Source of the DNA: Bradyrhizobium sp. Ec3.3
Lineage (GTDB): Bacteria > Pseudomonadota > Alphaproteobacteria > Rhizobiales > Xanthobacteraceae
DNA: 64,000 bases
Reading direction: 5' to 3'
NCBI RefSeq assembly: GCF_000472925.1
Contig: NZ_AXAS01000010.1
Span: 124,001 to 188,000, forward strand
Program-made: the position numbers and the translations under genes
In this document: one piece after another, positions 54,157 to 64,000 of the stretch
Layout of the letters: each line of letters opens with the position of its first letter
Numbering within the stretch: the first letter of the stretch is position 1
Notes under the pieces: model-generated
The model's input: only the letters and a program-made list of their open reading frames with translations
Databases searched by the model: none
Told to the model about the DNA's origin: nothing

Positions 54157-55134
54157 TCAACCAGTGGCGACGGTCTGGATCATGACGATCCGGTCGTTGC
54201 CGGACTCGCAGCCCCACAGCTCGCCCGGCCTTCCGTCGAGCTGACGGACATTGGCGTTCGATTTGTCGCTGGCGAAGACGTTGAACTTCTCGGTCACTGG
54301 ATCAAAGCGCACGATGGCGTTGGCGGAAAAATCGGTGAGCCAGACCTTGTCCTTGTCGTCGACGAAAACCGCGTAGGCGCGGGGATGCTCGCCCGGCAGC
54401 TTCCAGGTTTTCCACGAGCCGTCGGCGGGATCGTGCACCGACACGTGCCCGCTGTTCCACTCGCTGACCCAGATCCGGCTCTTTGAATCCGACCAGACGC
54501 GCCGCGAACCGGCATTCGGTGTCGGCGGCTGCACGACACTGGCGCTACCGGTCGCAAGATCGATCCTGGCGATGTAGCTGCCGGCGAGCGAGGCGTACCA
54601 GATGTCGCCTTTGGGCGTCACAGTGATGCCATAGGGCCCGATGCCCTTCGGCGCCTTGAACACCGTCATCTCGCCGGATTTCGGCACGAGCCGGCCGTAA
54701 TAGCCGGACTGCCCGGTGAACCAGTAGGTACCATCCTTGTCGAACACGCCGGTGTTGAGATTGGCCTGGGCGAACTTTTCGGGCAGGCGGAACAGCGTGA
54801 CCTTGAGATCGCCGGGATCGACCCGCGCGATCGCGTTCTGGCCGCCCTCGGTGATCCAGGGCGCGCCATCGGGGCCGATCGTCACGCCGTGCGGGGCAGC
54901 GCCCTGGCCCAGGCTGACGGTCTTGAACGAGCCGTCCTTCGGATCGAGCTTGCCCAGCATGCCCTTGCCTTGCGCCGTGAACCACATCGTGCCGTCGGGG
55001 GCGGGTGTGAGGTCGTGCAGGCCGATACCGGGGCTGATCGGAAAATATTTCGCCCGGAACGGGCCCTCCTGCGCAAAACTTGGGCGGGCGGCAAGGAGGG
55101 CGGCGCTGGAAGCAAGAAACTGGCGACGATTCAT
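54157..55134 (-). CDS. Vgb-like beta-propeller protein with Tat signal
   Basis: 325 residues. MNRRQFLASSAALLAARPSFAQ is a twin-arginine signal (quoted in part), so export is folded. The rest is a beta-propeller with repeats such as GLHDLTPAPDGTMWFTAQG, GVTIGPDGAPWITEGGQN, GITVTPKGDIWYASLAG and SDSKSRIWVSEWNSGHVSV. This is the virginiamycin B lyase/streptogramin-lyase-like fold. Catalytic activity cannot be judged; it may be a binding protein. Confidence 0.82.
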   Translation of the reverse strand: MNRRQFLASSAALLAARPSFAQEGPFRAKYFPISPGIGLHDLTPAPDGTMWFTAQGKGMLGKLDPKDGSFKTVSLGQGAAPHGVTIGPDGAPWITEGGQNAIARVDPGDLKVTLFRLPEKFAQANLNTGVFDKDGTYWFTGQSGYYGRLVPKSGEMTVFKAPKGIGPYGITVTPKGDIWYASLAGSYIARIDLATGSASVVQPPTPNAGSRRVWSDSKSRIWVSEWNSGHVSVHDPADGSWKTWKLPGEHPRAYAVFVDDKDKVWLTDFSANAIVRFDPVTEKFNVFASDKSNANVRQLDGRPGELWGCESGNDRIVMIQTVATG

Positions 55135-55161
55135 GGCGTTACCCCGACTGTCTCAGATTGA

Positions 55162-56592
<1,431 letters not shown>

Positions 56593-56620
56593 GCACCTAA
56601 CAGAAAAAGGGGAGGTCGAC

Positions 56621-57760
56621 ATGAGCGACGGCGGAAACGGACTCCAGTTGCGTTCGCTGATCAAGAAGAGCGGCGAACTCGAAATCTCGCTGGTCGACGT
56701 GCCGACCCCCGAGCCTGCCGAGGACGAGGTCGTCGTTCGCGTCAAGGCGACGCCGATCAACCCGTCGGATCTCGGTTTGCTGGTCGGCGCCGCCGACATG
56801 AGCACGGCGAAGGCGTCGGGGACGAAGGATGCTCCCGTCATCACCGCCAAGGTGCCTGACGACGCGATGCAGGCGATGGGGGCGCGGCTCGACCAGTCCC
56901 TGCCGGTCGGCAACGAAGGCGCCGGCGTCGTCATCAGGACCGGCTCGTCGGACGCCGCGAAGGCGTTGATGGGCAAGACGGTCTCGATGATCGGCGGCGC
57001 GATGTACGCGCAGTACCGGACCTTGAAGGCGAGGGACTGCCAGCCGCTGCCTGAGGGCACGACCGCGGCGGAGGGCGCGTCCTGGTTCGTCAATCCGCTC
57101 ACCGCGCTCGGCATGACCGAGACCATGCGGCGCGAAGGCCACAAGGCGCTAGTGCACACCGCGGCCGCCTCCAATCTCGGACAGATGCTGAACAAGATCT
57201 GCATCAAGGACGGCATCCCGCTGGTCAACATCGTGCGCAGCAAGGAGCAGGCCGACATCCTGCACAAGATCGGCGCCAAGTACGTCGTCGATTCCACCGC
57301 GCCGAGCTTCCTTGACGATCTCACTAATGCGCTGGTCGAGACCGGCGCCACCATCGCCTTCGATGCCATCAGTGGCGGCAGGCTCGCCGGCAACATCCTG
57401 AGGTGCATGGAAGTCGCGATCAACAAGACCGCCAAGGAGTACAGCCGCTACGGCTCCAGCGTGCACAAGCAGGTCTATGTCTATGGCATGCTCGACACGC
57501 GGCCGATCGAGCTGCCGCCCGGCTTCGGCATGGCCTGGGGTGTCGGCGGCTGGCTGTTGACCCCGTTCCTGATGAAGATCGGTCCCGCGGAAATCGGACG
57601 CTTGCGCCAACGTGTCGCGAGCGAATTGAAGACGACGTTCGCCAGCCACTACACCAAGGTCGTGTCGCTTCCTGAAGTGCTCGATCCGGCCAACATTGCG
57701 GTGTTCGCCAAACGGGCGACCGGCGAAAAATTCCTCATCAACCCAAATAAATTTGCGTGA
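56621..57760 (+). CDS. Zinc-binding dehydrogenase (MDR superfamily)
   Basis: 379 residues, quinone-oxidoreductase-like. EDEVVVRVKATPINPSDLG is the N-terminal lobe, GNEGAGVVI the conserved active-site-side loop, and VHTAAASNLGQMLNKIC the dinucleotide-binding region. It lacks an obvious catalytic-zinc Cys/His set, so it is likely a zinc-free reductase using NADPH. GGGGAGGTCGAC provides the ribosome-binding site. It lies 28 bases after eno and may be co-transcribed. Confidence 0.85.
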   Translation: MSDGGNGLQLRSLIKKSGELEISLVDVPTPEPAEDEVVVRVKATPINPSDLGLLVGAADMSTAKASGTKDAPVITAKVPDDAMQAMGARLDQSLPVGNEGAGVVIRTGSSDAAKALMGKTVSMIGGAMYAQYRTLKARDCQPLPEGTTAAEGASWFVNPLTALGMTETMRREGHKALVHTAAASNLGQMLNKICIKDGIPLVNIVRSKEQADILHKIGAKYVVDSTAPSFLDDLTNALVETGATIAFDAISGGRLAGNILRCMEVAINKTAKEYSRYGSSVHKQVYVYGMLDTRPIELPPGFGMAWGVGGWLLTPFLMKIGPAEIGRLRQRVASELKTTFASHYTKVVSLPEVLDPANIAVFAKRATGEKFLINPNKFA

Positions 57761-57871
57761 CGCTGGAACGGTCGTGACCAAAGAAGGTCTTGCCTTCTGA
57801 GCGGCGGGGGAGAACATTCGCGCCGCAATTGAAAGCGGGAAAAACCGCAACGCTCAGAAGGGGACATTCCC

Positions 57872-58867
57872 ATGACCGAACTCAACCGCCGTCACCTGCT
57901 TGCCGGCGCCGCCGCCCTCGGTGCGGCCAGCCTTTCGCGCCTGGGCACGACGTCTGCCGATGCCGCAGTGCCGCAAACCGGCGCGCAGGCGCCGGGCTTC
58001 TATCGCTATAAGGTCGGTTCCTTCGAGTGCACCTCGATCAACGACGGGGCGCGAACCTTCCCGATGCCGGACAAGTTCGTCACCAACGTGCCGAAGGACG
58101 AGGCACTGGCCGCAGGCGATGCGGCCTACATGCCGAAGGGCATGGTGACGGTGCCGTTCAACCCGCAACTCATCAACACCGGCTCCAAGCTCGTGCTGAT
58201 CGACACCGGCAACGGCGTCGCCAATCTCGAGCCGAGCAAGGGCGCGGTCGGCCGCACGCTGCAAAACCTCGCGGCGGCCGGCGTCGATCCCAAGAGCATC
58301 GACATCGTCCTGCTCTCGCATCTGCACCCCGACCACACCAACGGCATACGCGCGGCGGACGGCTCGATCGCGTTCCCGAACGCCGAGATCATGGTGCCGG
58401 CCAAGGATTGGGAGTTCTGGGCGAGCGAGGAGAACGCCGGCAAAGCTTCCAGCGACATGATGAAGAACTACTTCGCCAACGTGAAGAAGACCTTTGCCGG
58501 CATCGAGTCCAAGGTGACCAAGTATGAGTGGGGCAAGGAGGTCGCGCCGGGCATCACCTCGATCGCGACGCCCGGCCATACCCCGGGTCACACATCGTTC
58601 GCGGTTGCCTCGGGCAACGCAAAGGTCCTGATCCAGTCCGACGTCACCAACATCCCGGAATTCTTCCTGCGCAATCCGGATTGGCATGTCGTGTTCGACA
58701 CCGATGCCGCGATGGCGCAAGAGACCCGCCACAAGTTCTACGACATGGCGGCAGCAGAGAAGGCGACGGTGGTCGGCTTCCACTTCACCTTCCCGTCGGT
58801 CGGCCACGTCGAGAAGGATGGTGCCAAATATCGTCTGATCCCGTCGGCCTGGAATCCGACGATCTGA
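57872..58867 (+). CDS. MBL-fold metallo-hydrolase with Tat signal
   Basis: 331 residues. NRRHLLAGAAALGAASLS is a twin-arginine signal. The metal site is LLSHLHPDHTNGI (HxHxDH), and later His ligands are in ATPGHTPGHTSF and VGFHFTF. It is probably a periplasmic lactonase- or hydrolase-type enzyme. AAGGGGACATTCCC precedes the ATG. A strong terminator follows. Substrate unknown. Confidence 0.9.
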   Translation: MTELNRRHLLAGAAALGAASLSRLGTTSADAAVPQTGAQAPGFYRYKVGSFECTSINDGARTFPMPDKFVTNVPKDEALAAGDAAYMPKGMVTVPFNPQLINTGSKLVLIDTGNGVANLEPSKGAVGRTLQNLAAAGVDPKSIDIVLLSHLHPDHTNGIRAADGSIAFPNAEIMVPAKDWEFWASEENAGKASSDMMKNYFANVKKTFAGIESKVTKYEWGKEVAPGITSIATPGHTPGHTSFAVASGNAKVLIQSDVTNIPEFFLRNPDWHVVFDTDAAMAQETRHKFYDMAAAEKATVVGFHFTFPSVGHVEKDGAKYRLIPSAWNPTI

Positions 58868-58892
58868 TCGGTTCGGTTCTTAGAGTCAGTTG

Positions 58893-58918
58893 ATCGGGCC
58901 GCCGCCTGGCGGCCCGAT
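58893..58918 (+). terminator. Rho-independent terminator
   Basis: ATCGGGCCGCC-GCCT-GGCGGCCCGAT is an eleven-pair GC-rich stem with a four-base loop, followed by TGTTTT. It closes the MBL hydrolase gene. Confidence 0.85.
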
Positions 58919-59049
58919 TGTTTTGGGCGACTGGTCGCTTTTGCGAAACGCTGCGTTTCCAAATCGAAACGGTTCATGCACTTGCATCCTCCCGCGGAGG
59001 TGGATTAAGTGCGCCGGCCTGTTTCCCGCTTAGAGGTTCAAGGACAACC

Positions 59050-59601
59050 ATGGCCTACAACATCGTCACGATCGCCGGCAGCCTGCGCAAGGAAAGCTTT
59101 TCGCTCAAGATCGCCAACGCGCTCGCAAAGCTCGCGCCGGCGTCCCTCAAGCTCGAGGTCATCACGCCGGCGGGTATCTCGTTCTTCAACCAGGACCTCG
59201 AGGGCGCCCCGCCCGCCGACTGGCTGGCTTTCCGCGAAAAGCTCCAGAAGTCGAACGGCGTCCTGTTCGTGACGCCTGAATACAACCGCGCAATCCCGGG
59301 CGCCCTGAAGAACGCCATCGACGTTGCCTCGCGGCCCTATGGCAAGAGCTCGTTCAACGGCAAGCCGGTCGGCATCGTCTCCAACTCGCCGGGTCCGCAG
59401 GGTGGAGTGAGTGCCGCGAAAACGCTCCAGAACATCCTGCCGGGCATTGCGGGGGCAATCATGCAGCAGCCCGAGACCTATCTGAACGCAGTCGGCGACG
59501 CCTTTGACGCCGCAGGCAACCTGACCAAGGACTCGCTGAAGACCGTGCTCCAGCAGTACATCGACGCCTTCGCCGCGCACGTCGCCAAGCATCAGGGCTG
59601 A
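59050..59601 (+). CDS. NADPH-dependent FMN reductase family protein
   Basis: 183 residues from the ATG at 59050. The flavodoxin-like fold opens with IVTIAGSLRKESFSLKIANAL, where GSLRKES is the FMN phosphate loop, then VLFVTPEYNRAIPGALKNAID and VGIVSNSPGPQGG. It belongs to the ChrR/azoreductase-like branch. It reduces quinones or metal ions. The AGGACAACC before the ATG is the ribosome-binding site. Confidence 0.92.
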   Translation: MAYNIVTIAGSLRKESFSLKIANALAKLAPASLKLEVITPAGISFFNQDLEGAPPADWLAFREKLQKSNGVLFVTPEYNRAIPGALKNAIDVASRPYGKSSFNGKPVGIVSNSPGPQGGVSAAKTLQNILPGIAGAIMQQPETYLNAVGDAFDAAGNLTKDSLKTVLQQYIDAFAAHVAKHQG

Positions 59602-59629
59602 GTGAGACGCCTGCGGCCGCGTTATAGAT

Positions 59630-59760
59630 CCTCATCCTGAGGAGGCGCGAAGCGCCGTCTCGAAGGATGGCCGCGGGGAAGACCCGGGCCTTCATGGTTC
59701 TCCCGGCGATGCGTAGCATCGTCCGGAGACGGCCGCTACGCGGCCTCCTCACCATGAGGG
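59630..59760. repeat. Imperfect long inverted repeat
   Basis: CCTCATCCTGAGGAGGCGCG at the left end is the approximate complement of the right end (CGGCCTCCTCACCATGAGG). Inner hairpins include GGCGCGAAGCGCC and CGATGCGTAGCATCG. It lies between the FMN reductase gene and ftsB. It looks like a member of a dispersed intergenic element family. Confidence 0.65.
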
Positions 59761-59827
59761 TCTGGCAGTCGGGCAGGGCGCTCCCAAATTAGCCTTCCCT
59801 TAACCAACCTGTCCCATCTTGCCGGAC

Positions 59828-60145
59828 ATGGTCACCCGTGCGCGCCTGAAATCGATTCTGACCGGCCTTGCCCTCTACACCATGGCGGCCGCGATCGTCG
59901 GCTATTTCGGCATCAACGCCTATACCGGCAAATACGGCCTCAACGCCCGCCAGGAGCTCGACCAGGAGATCATCGCTCTGACCAGCGAGCTTGCGCGGCT
60001 GAAGCGCGAGCGCGCCGAGGGCGAGCAGCGGGTGTCGCTGCTGCGCTCGGAAAAGATCGACCCCGACATGCTGGACGAGCGCGCGCGCTTCCAGCTCCAG
60101 TTCGTCAATCCGCACGATCTCGTGCGGATGAACAATTCGAACTAG
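59828..60145 (+). CDS. ftsB: Septum formation initiator FtsB/DivIC
   Basis: 105 residues from the ATG at 59828. A single membrane segment (SILTGLALYTMAAAIVGYFGI), a coiled coil (ELDQEIIALTSELARLKRERAEGEQRVSLL), and the conserved end PDMLDERARFQLQFVNPHDLV. It belongs to the FtsQLB divisome linker. The last four bases overlap the convergent binding-protein gene. In related genomes it usually follows eno and precedes pdhA, which is not seen here. Confidence 0.92.
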   Translation: MVTRARLKSILTGLALYTMAAAIVGYFGINAYTGKYGLNARQELDQEIIALTSELARLKRERAEGEQRVSLLRSEKIDPDMLDERARFQLQFVNPHDLVRMNNSN

Positions 60146-61155
60146 AGTGTCGCCAGCTGCGCCGCGCCCTTGGCGAGGACGTCGCTGAAACTCGTGTCCC
60201 AGAATTTTGCGACGTCGGTCTGCGCGTCGAGCACGCCGAGCTTGAGGAAAGTGTCGGCCACTTTCTGGTGGGTCTCCGGTACATCCGGCGTGACGCCCAC
60301 GAGTGAGAAATCGGCGCTGCGATGGGCGAACTGATCGAGGATGTCCTCGATCGGCAGATGCGTTTCCGCGACCTGCGCCGTCGCATAGACCTGGAAATTC
60401 TTGTTGGCGAAGGCATAGGCGCGCTGGATCCGCAGCAGGAAGTCGGCGAGCGCCGCACGCCGCAACGGATCGTCGATCGCCTTCGGATTGGCATAGATCG
60501 GAAAATTTCCGGAGAGATAGCCGACGCCGGTCTTGAGCAGGCGCGCGCCCTGTTTGGAGATCGCGAGCTGGCCGTTGTAGCCGTAGATCGCCCAGGCATC
60601 GAGCTTGCCGGAGGAGAAGGCCGAGTAGCCGTCCGATGGCGTCAGGTTGATGGCCTCGATGTCGTTGAAGGAGAGGCCCGCTTCCTCGAGTTGCTTGGCG
60701 AGGAAATAGTGCGCGGTCGTGGCGCGGACGTAGCCGACCTTCTTGCCTTTGAGATCGGCAATCGAATGGATCGGCGCGTCCCTGGCCGCGACGGTGACCT
60801 GGGTGTTGAGGTCTTCGTGGGTGACTGCGATGAAGCGCACGCTGGCGTTCTTGCGTGCGGCGAACATGGCAGGAATTTCGCTGCCCGACCCGAGATCGAG
60901 CGCGTCGCTGTTCAGCGCCTCGATATGCAGCACGCCGTTGTTGAGCTCCTTCCAGTCGATCTTGTAGGGCGTCTTGTCTTCGCCGGCAGCCCGGAGCAGG
61001 GCGGGCCAGCCGCCCTTGTAATAGGCGACGCGCAGCGTGACGCCGCTGAGATCGATCTCTGCCGGCTTGCCTTGCGCTTTCGCGCTGCCCGCAACGAGTC
61101 CGCCTGCTAGCGCGCCGAGCAGGGAACGTCTTGAGAGTGAGAACGGGCTGGTCAC
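60142..61155 (-). CDS. ABC transporter sulfonate/nitrate-type binding protein
   Basis: 337 residues from the GTG at 61155, with AGGAG five bases upstream. SPFSLSRRSLLGALAGGLVAG is a twin-arginine-type signal. The mature part is a SsuA/NrtA-like periplasmic binding domain (VTLRVAYYKGGWPALLRAAGE, AGLSFNDIEAINLTPSDGYSAF). No permease or ATPase gene lies nearby, so it is an orphan component. Ligand: alkanesulfonate or a similar small molecule. Confidence 0.88.
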   Translation of the reverse strand: MTSPFSLSRRSLLGALAGGLVAGSAKAQGKPAEIDLSGVTLRVAYYKGGWPALLRAAGEDKTPYKIDWKELNNGVLHIEALNSDALDLGSGSEIPAMFAARKNASVRFIAVTHEDLNTQVTVAARDAPIHSIADLKGKKVGYVRATTAHYFLAKQLEEAGLSFNDIEAINLTPSDGYSAFSSGKLDAWAIYGYNGQLAISKQGARLLKTGVGYLSGNFPIYANPKAIDDPLRRAALADFLLRIQRAYAFANKNFQVYATAQVAETHLPIEDILDQFAHRSADFSLVGVTPDVPETHQKVADTFLKLGVLDAQTDVAKFWDTSFSDVLAKGAAQLATL

Positions 61156-61445
61156 GACGGCTCCTGCTGAAAGTCTCTTGATGCTTCCAGCATAGGTGAC
61201 GCGCTGTTTGCGCTCTATTCTGTTTTTCGATCGCCGCGTGAAACGCGCGTTCCAACTTTTGCTACGGTGCGGTGTTATTCGGTTTTTTGCGCCTATGTCG
61301 AAGGTCGTAAGTGGATGCGGCACTTCCGTCTTGACGGCAACGGCGGTGCGGGTTCATGCCTTCTTGCGCGCGGCATTTTCAGGATTGACGCAGATCAATC
61401 GGGCTACGCCGGCAGCATCTAGACTGCCATCGGGAGGAAACAGTG

Positions 61446-62405
61446 ATGAATGGGCAAATGCACCCGCATCACGCGGCCCGTGTGGAGGCCGCCATTGCGT
61501 CAGGCCAGGCGGCACGCTCCGCGCTCGTGGCCTCGTGGTGCCGTTCCTCCCGATTGCACCATCTCGATCCCGGCGGCCGACGGCCGCCGATCCGCCTCAC
61601 CGAGGCCGAGCTATACCATGCGCGCGAGCGGATCGCGCCACTGCTCAATGCTGCCCAGGGCGCGATGGACCGTCTCTACCAGGCAGTTGGCGCTGCCGGC
61701 TGCTGCGTGCTGCTTGCCGACGGCGAGGGCACCCCGGTCGATCGTCGCGGCACGCCGGCCGACGACTCCACGTTCCAATCCTGGGGCCTGTGGACCGGCG
61801 CGCTCTGGAGCGAGGAGCATGAGGGCACCAACGGCATCGGAACGTGCCTCGTCGAGCAGCGGCCGCTGACCATCGACCGCGACCAGCATTTCTTCACCCG
61901 CAACACGCTTCTGAGCTGCACCGCTGTCCCGATCTACGATCATGACGGGATGCTGGCTGGCGTGCTCGACGTCTCCTCCTGCCGCGCCGACCGCACCGAC
62001 GCCTTCGCCAATCTGATCGCGCTCGCCGCGGGCGAGGCGGCAAAGCGTATCGAGGCTGATCTGTTCCGCAACGCCTTCGCCCATGCCCGCATCGTGCTGA
62101 CGCCGTCAGCCGACGGCCATGGCGGCGGTCTCGTCGCGGTCGATGCGGACGATCTCGTGATAGGCGCGACGAGATCCGCCCGGGTCGGACTCGGGATCGC
62201 GCCCGGCCGCCCGTTGCAGCCGGTGCCCGCAGCCGATCTTCTCGGTGGCGATGCCGCGCGCGACCACCTCGCCGGTGGCCAGCGCGCGGTCTTGCAGCGG
62301 GCGCTGTTGCGCGCGGGCGGCAATGTTTCCGCCGCCGCCAAGGCGCTCGGCGTCAGCCGCGCCACGCTCCACCGAAAGCTCAAGCGCTTCGAGCTGAAGC
62401 ACTGA
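61446..62405 (+). CDS. AcoR-like regulator without AAA+ domain
   Basis: 319 residues from the ATG at 61446, with GGAGG eight bases upstream. The N-terminal GAF-type part holds SWCRSSRLHHLDPGG (AcoR-family opening) and NGIGTCLVEQRPLTIDRDQHFF. It goes directly to the C-terminal Fis-type helix-turn-helix (LRAGGNVSAAAKALGVSRATLHRKLKRF). The roughly 240-residue AAA+ domain that contacts sigma-54 in AcoR is missing. It therefore cannot act as a normal enhancer protein. It is next to and likely controls the aldehyde dehydrogenase gene. Confidence 0.88.
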   Translation: MNGQMHPHHAARVEAAIASGQAARSALVASWCRSSRLHHLDPGGRRPPIRLTEAELYHARERIAPLLNAAQGAMDRLYQAVGAAGCCVLLADGEGTPVDRRGTPADDSTFQSWGLWTGALWSEEHEGTNGIGTCLVEQRPLTIDRDQHFFTRNTLLSCTAVPIYDHDGMLAGVLDVSSCRADRTDAFANLIALAAGEAAKRIEADLFRNAFAHARIVLTPSADGHGGGLVAVDADDLVIGATRSARVGLGIAPGRPLQPVPAADLLGGDAARDHLAGGQRAVLQRALLRAGGNVSAAAKALGVSRATLHRKLKRFELKH

Positions 62406-62426
62406 GCGTTTGCTCGTTTCCTCAAT

Positions 62427-62506
62427 CGTCATTGCGAGCGCAGCGAAGCAATCCAGGTTCTTTCCGCGGAGAGACACTGGAGTGCTTCGCTGCGCTCGCA
62501 ATGACG
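62427..62506. repeat. Long perfect inverted repeat (CGTCATTGCGAGC family)
   Basis: CGTCATTGCGAGCGCAGCGA begins at 62427, and its complement (ending TCGCTGCGCTCGCAATGACG) ends at 62506. The arms extend further inwards with few mismatches and enclose a 30-base centre. It is a dispersed element type, between the regulator gene and the dehydrogenase gene. Confidence 0.8.
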
Positions 62507-62562
62507 ATGTGGCTCAAGAGCGCGCTTCTCAGGATGATGTCTGAATGCGTGAGGGCTGCTTC

Positions 62563-62586
62563 ACCTGTCGCAGAACTGCGACAGGT
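62563..62586. promoter_or_regulatory. 24-bp perfect palindrome upstream of aldehyde dehydrogenase
   Basis: Two perfect 11-base arms (ACCTGTCGCAG and its complement) with a two-base centre. The core TGTCGC-N6-GCGACA resembles Fis-type enhancer sites. It is 111 bases before the dehydrogenase ATG and is a strong candidate binding site for the adjacent regulator. Confidence 0.7.
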
Positions 62587-62649
62587 CGCTTCCGTCATCG
62601 CTTTCATCCGGGCTGACAGAAAACGACTCCCGCTTCATCGTCTGCGCAA

Positions 62650-62665
62650 GTCGTGAACACACGAC
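62650..62665. promoter_or_regulatory. Second dyad upstream of aldehyde dehydrogenase
   Basis: GTCGTG-AACA-CACGAC is a perfect six-base dyad 32 bases before the dehydrogenase ATG. It could be an operator close to the transcription start or part of a leader hairpin. Confidence 0.35.
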
Positions 62666-62696
62666 GATCACGCAAACAGCAACATCGGGAGTGAAC

Positions 62697-64000
62697 ATGA
62701 ACAAGGTTGAATTCCTCAACGTCGCACAAGTGCCGTTCGCCGCGAAGTATGACAATTTCATCGGCGGCAAATTCGTCGCGCCGATCTCCGGCAAATATTT
62801 TGACAACGCCTCGCCCGTGAACGGTCAGGTCGTCTGCAAGATCGCGCGCTCTGATCACCAGGACGTCGAGGCCGCGCTCGACGCGGCGCATGCCGCCAAG
62901 GCCGCTTGGGGCAGCACCAGCGTTGCCGAGCGCGCCGCAATCCTGAACCGGATCGCCGACCGCATGGAAGAAAACCTCGAGCGGCTCGCGATCGCCGAGA
63001 CCTGGGACAACGGCAAGCCGATCCGCGAGACCCGCGCCGCCGACTTGCCGCTCGCGATCGATCACTTCCGCTATTTCGCCGGCGTCGTGCGCGCACAGGA
63101 GGGCTCGATCGGCGAGATCGATCACGACACGATCGCCTATCATTTCCATGAGCCGCTCGGCGTGGTCGGCCAGATCATCCCCTGGAACTTCCCGCTGCTG
63201 ATGGCGTGCTGGAAGCTCGCGCCTGCGCTCGCCGCCGGCAATTGCGTGGTACTCAAGCCCGCTGAGCAGACGCCGGCCTCGATCATGGTCTGGGCCGAGA
63301 TTGTCGGCGACCTCTTGCCGCCCGGCGTGCTCAACATCGTCAACGGCTTTGGCCTCGAGGCCGGCAAGCCGCTCGCGTCCAGCCCGCGCATCGCGAAGAT
63401 CGCCTTCACCGGCGAGACCACGACAGGCCGGCTGATTATGCAATATGCCGCCCAGAACCTCATTCCCGTCACGCTCGAGCTCGGCGGCAAATCGCCCAAC
63501 ATCTTCTTCAAGGACGTCACCGCCGAAGACGACGACTTCTTCGACAAGGCGATCGAGGGCTTCGTGATGTTCGCGCTCAACCAGGGCGAAGTCTGCACCT
63601 GTCCGAGCCGTGCGCTGGTCCATGCGGACATCTATGACCGCTTCATGGAACGAGCGCTGAAGCGCGTCGCGGCCATCAAGCAGGGCGATCCGCGTGCTGC
63701 CGACACCATGATCGGCGCCCAGGCCTCGGGCGAGCAGCTGGAGAAAATTCTTTCCTATATCGACATCGGCAAGAAGGAAGGGGCGAAGGTCCTCGCCGGC
63801 GGTGGTCGCGCGAGCCTCGGCGGCGATCTCTCGGGCGGCTATTACGTCCAGCCGACCGTGTTCCAGGGCCACAACAAGATGCGGATCTTCCAGGAGGAGA
63901 TCTTTGGGCCGGTCGTGTCGGTGACGACCTTCAAGACCGACGACGAGGCGCTCGCGATCGCCAACGACACGCTCTACGGTTTAGGGGCCGGTGTCTGGAG
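62697..64000 (+). CDS. NAD-dependent aldehyde dehydrogenase, 3' end outside window
   Basis: ATG at 62697 with GGGAGTG upstream; open to the window edge, 434 residues seen (family about 506). Motifs: [47 protein letters not shown] with the catalytic Glu, and the catalytic Cys in [11 protein letters not shown]. The Cys pair and opening [24 protein letters not shown] (in part) fit the AcoD/ExaC acetaldehyde dehydrogenase branch. It oxidises an aldehyde to the acid. Confidence 0.93.
   Translation, partial: MNKVEFLNVAQVPFAAKYDNFIGGKFVAPISGKYFDNASPVNGQVVCKIARSDHQDVEAALDAAHAAKAAWGSTSVAERAAILNRIADRMEENLERLAIAETWDNGKPIRETRAADLPLAIDHFRYFAGVVRAQEGSIGEIDHDTIAYHFHEPLGVVGQIIPWNFPLLMACWKLAPALAAGNCVVLKPAEQTPASIMVWAEIVGDLLPPGVLNIVNGFGLEAGKPLASSPRIAKIAFTGETTTGRLIMQYAAQNLIPVTLELGGKSPNIFFKDVTAEDDDFFDKAIEGFVMFALNQGEVCTCPSRALVHADIYDRFMERALKRVAAIKQGDPRAADTMIGAQASGEQLEKILSYIDIGKKEGAKVLAGGGRASLGGDLSGGYYVQPTVFQGHNKMRIFQEEIFGPVVSVTTFKTDDEALAIANDTLYGLGAGVW

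Noticed and set aside
59789-61255. 488-codon open frame on the minus strand
   Set aside because: It overlaps the binding-protein gene in another frame on the same strand and ftsB on the other; product is low-complexity Arg/Gln.

Overview
This 64 kb window is dense, GC-rich chromosomal DNA from an alphaproteobacterium, most likely a Bradyrhizobium or close relative. The evidence is the protein style throughout (LexA, MoeA, TrpC/TrpD, PpiD, FtsB, a ComEC without the C-terminal hydrolase domain), an alphaproteobacterial SOS box (GTTC-N7-GTTC) in front of lexA, and interspersed inverted-repeat families of the kind common in this genus. I see no rRNA, no convincing tRNA, no CRISPR array, no transposase and no prophage.

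Layout. 1-3.1 kb: the end of pepA with holC, a lipoprotein and a glutathione S-transferase. 3.3-17.7 kb is accessory in character: a MarR/monooxygenase divergent pair, two serine hydrolases, a DapD of actinobacterial type with atypical codon use, a TSUP exporter, a MoxXY-like two-component system, small secreted proteins, a TPR protein, and an HxlR-flanked operon of a cysteine hydrolase and an epoxide hydrolase. 17.8-22 kb: an ABC-F protein, ndk and a TerC-family protein, with a 13-bp tandem repeat. 22-28 kb is again accessory: a LysR remnant, an adenosine-specific kinase, an extra type I glutamine synthetase, an MHS-family transporter and small stress-type proteins. 28-33.5 kb: comEC, lexA with its operator, and moeA.

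33.7-43.1 kb separates moeA from moaC. It holds small proteins (including a 31-aa membrane microprotein), a HAD phosphatase, an FMN-dependent 2-hydroxyacid dehydrogenase, an S41 protease, a GGDEF-EAL protein, an orphan Flp pilin with a sigma-54 promoter, and an MFS/CGNR divergent pair with a palindromic operator. 43.1-60.1 kb is mostly housekeeping: moaC-trpC-trpD-ppiD on the minus strand, then tpiA, secG, pyrG, kdsA, eno and ftsB on the plus strand. queF and small genes lie among them, including a stand-alone sigma-70 region 1.1 protein. 60.1-64 kb: an orphan sulfonate-type binding protein, an AcoR-like regulator without its AAA+ domain, and an aldehyde dehydrogenase that runs off the right edge behind a perfect 24-bp palindrome.

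The genes do not form one large new system. The most interesting points are local: the stand-alone sigma 1.1 protein, the sigma-54-driven orphan pilin, the foreign-type DapD, the shortened AcoR regulator with its candidate operator, and several well-defined operators in divergent promoter regions.
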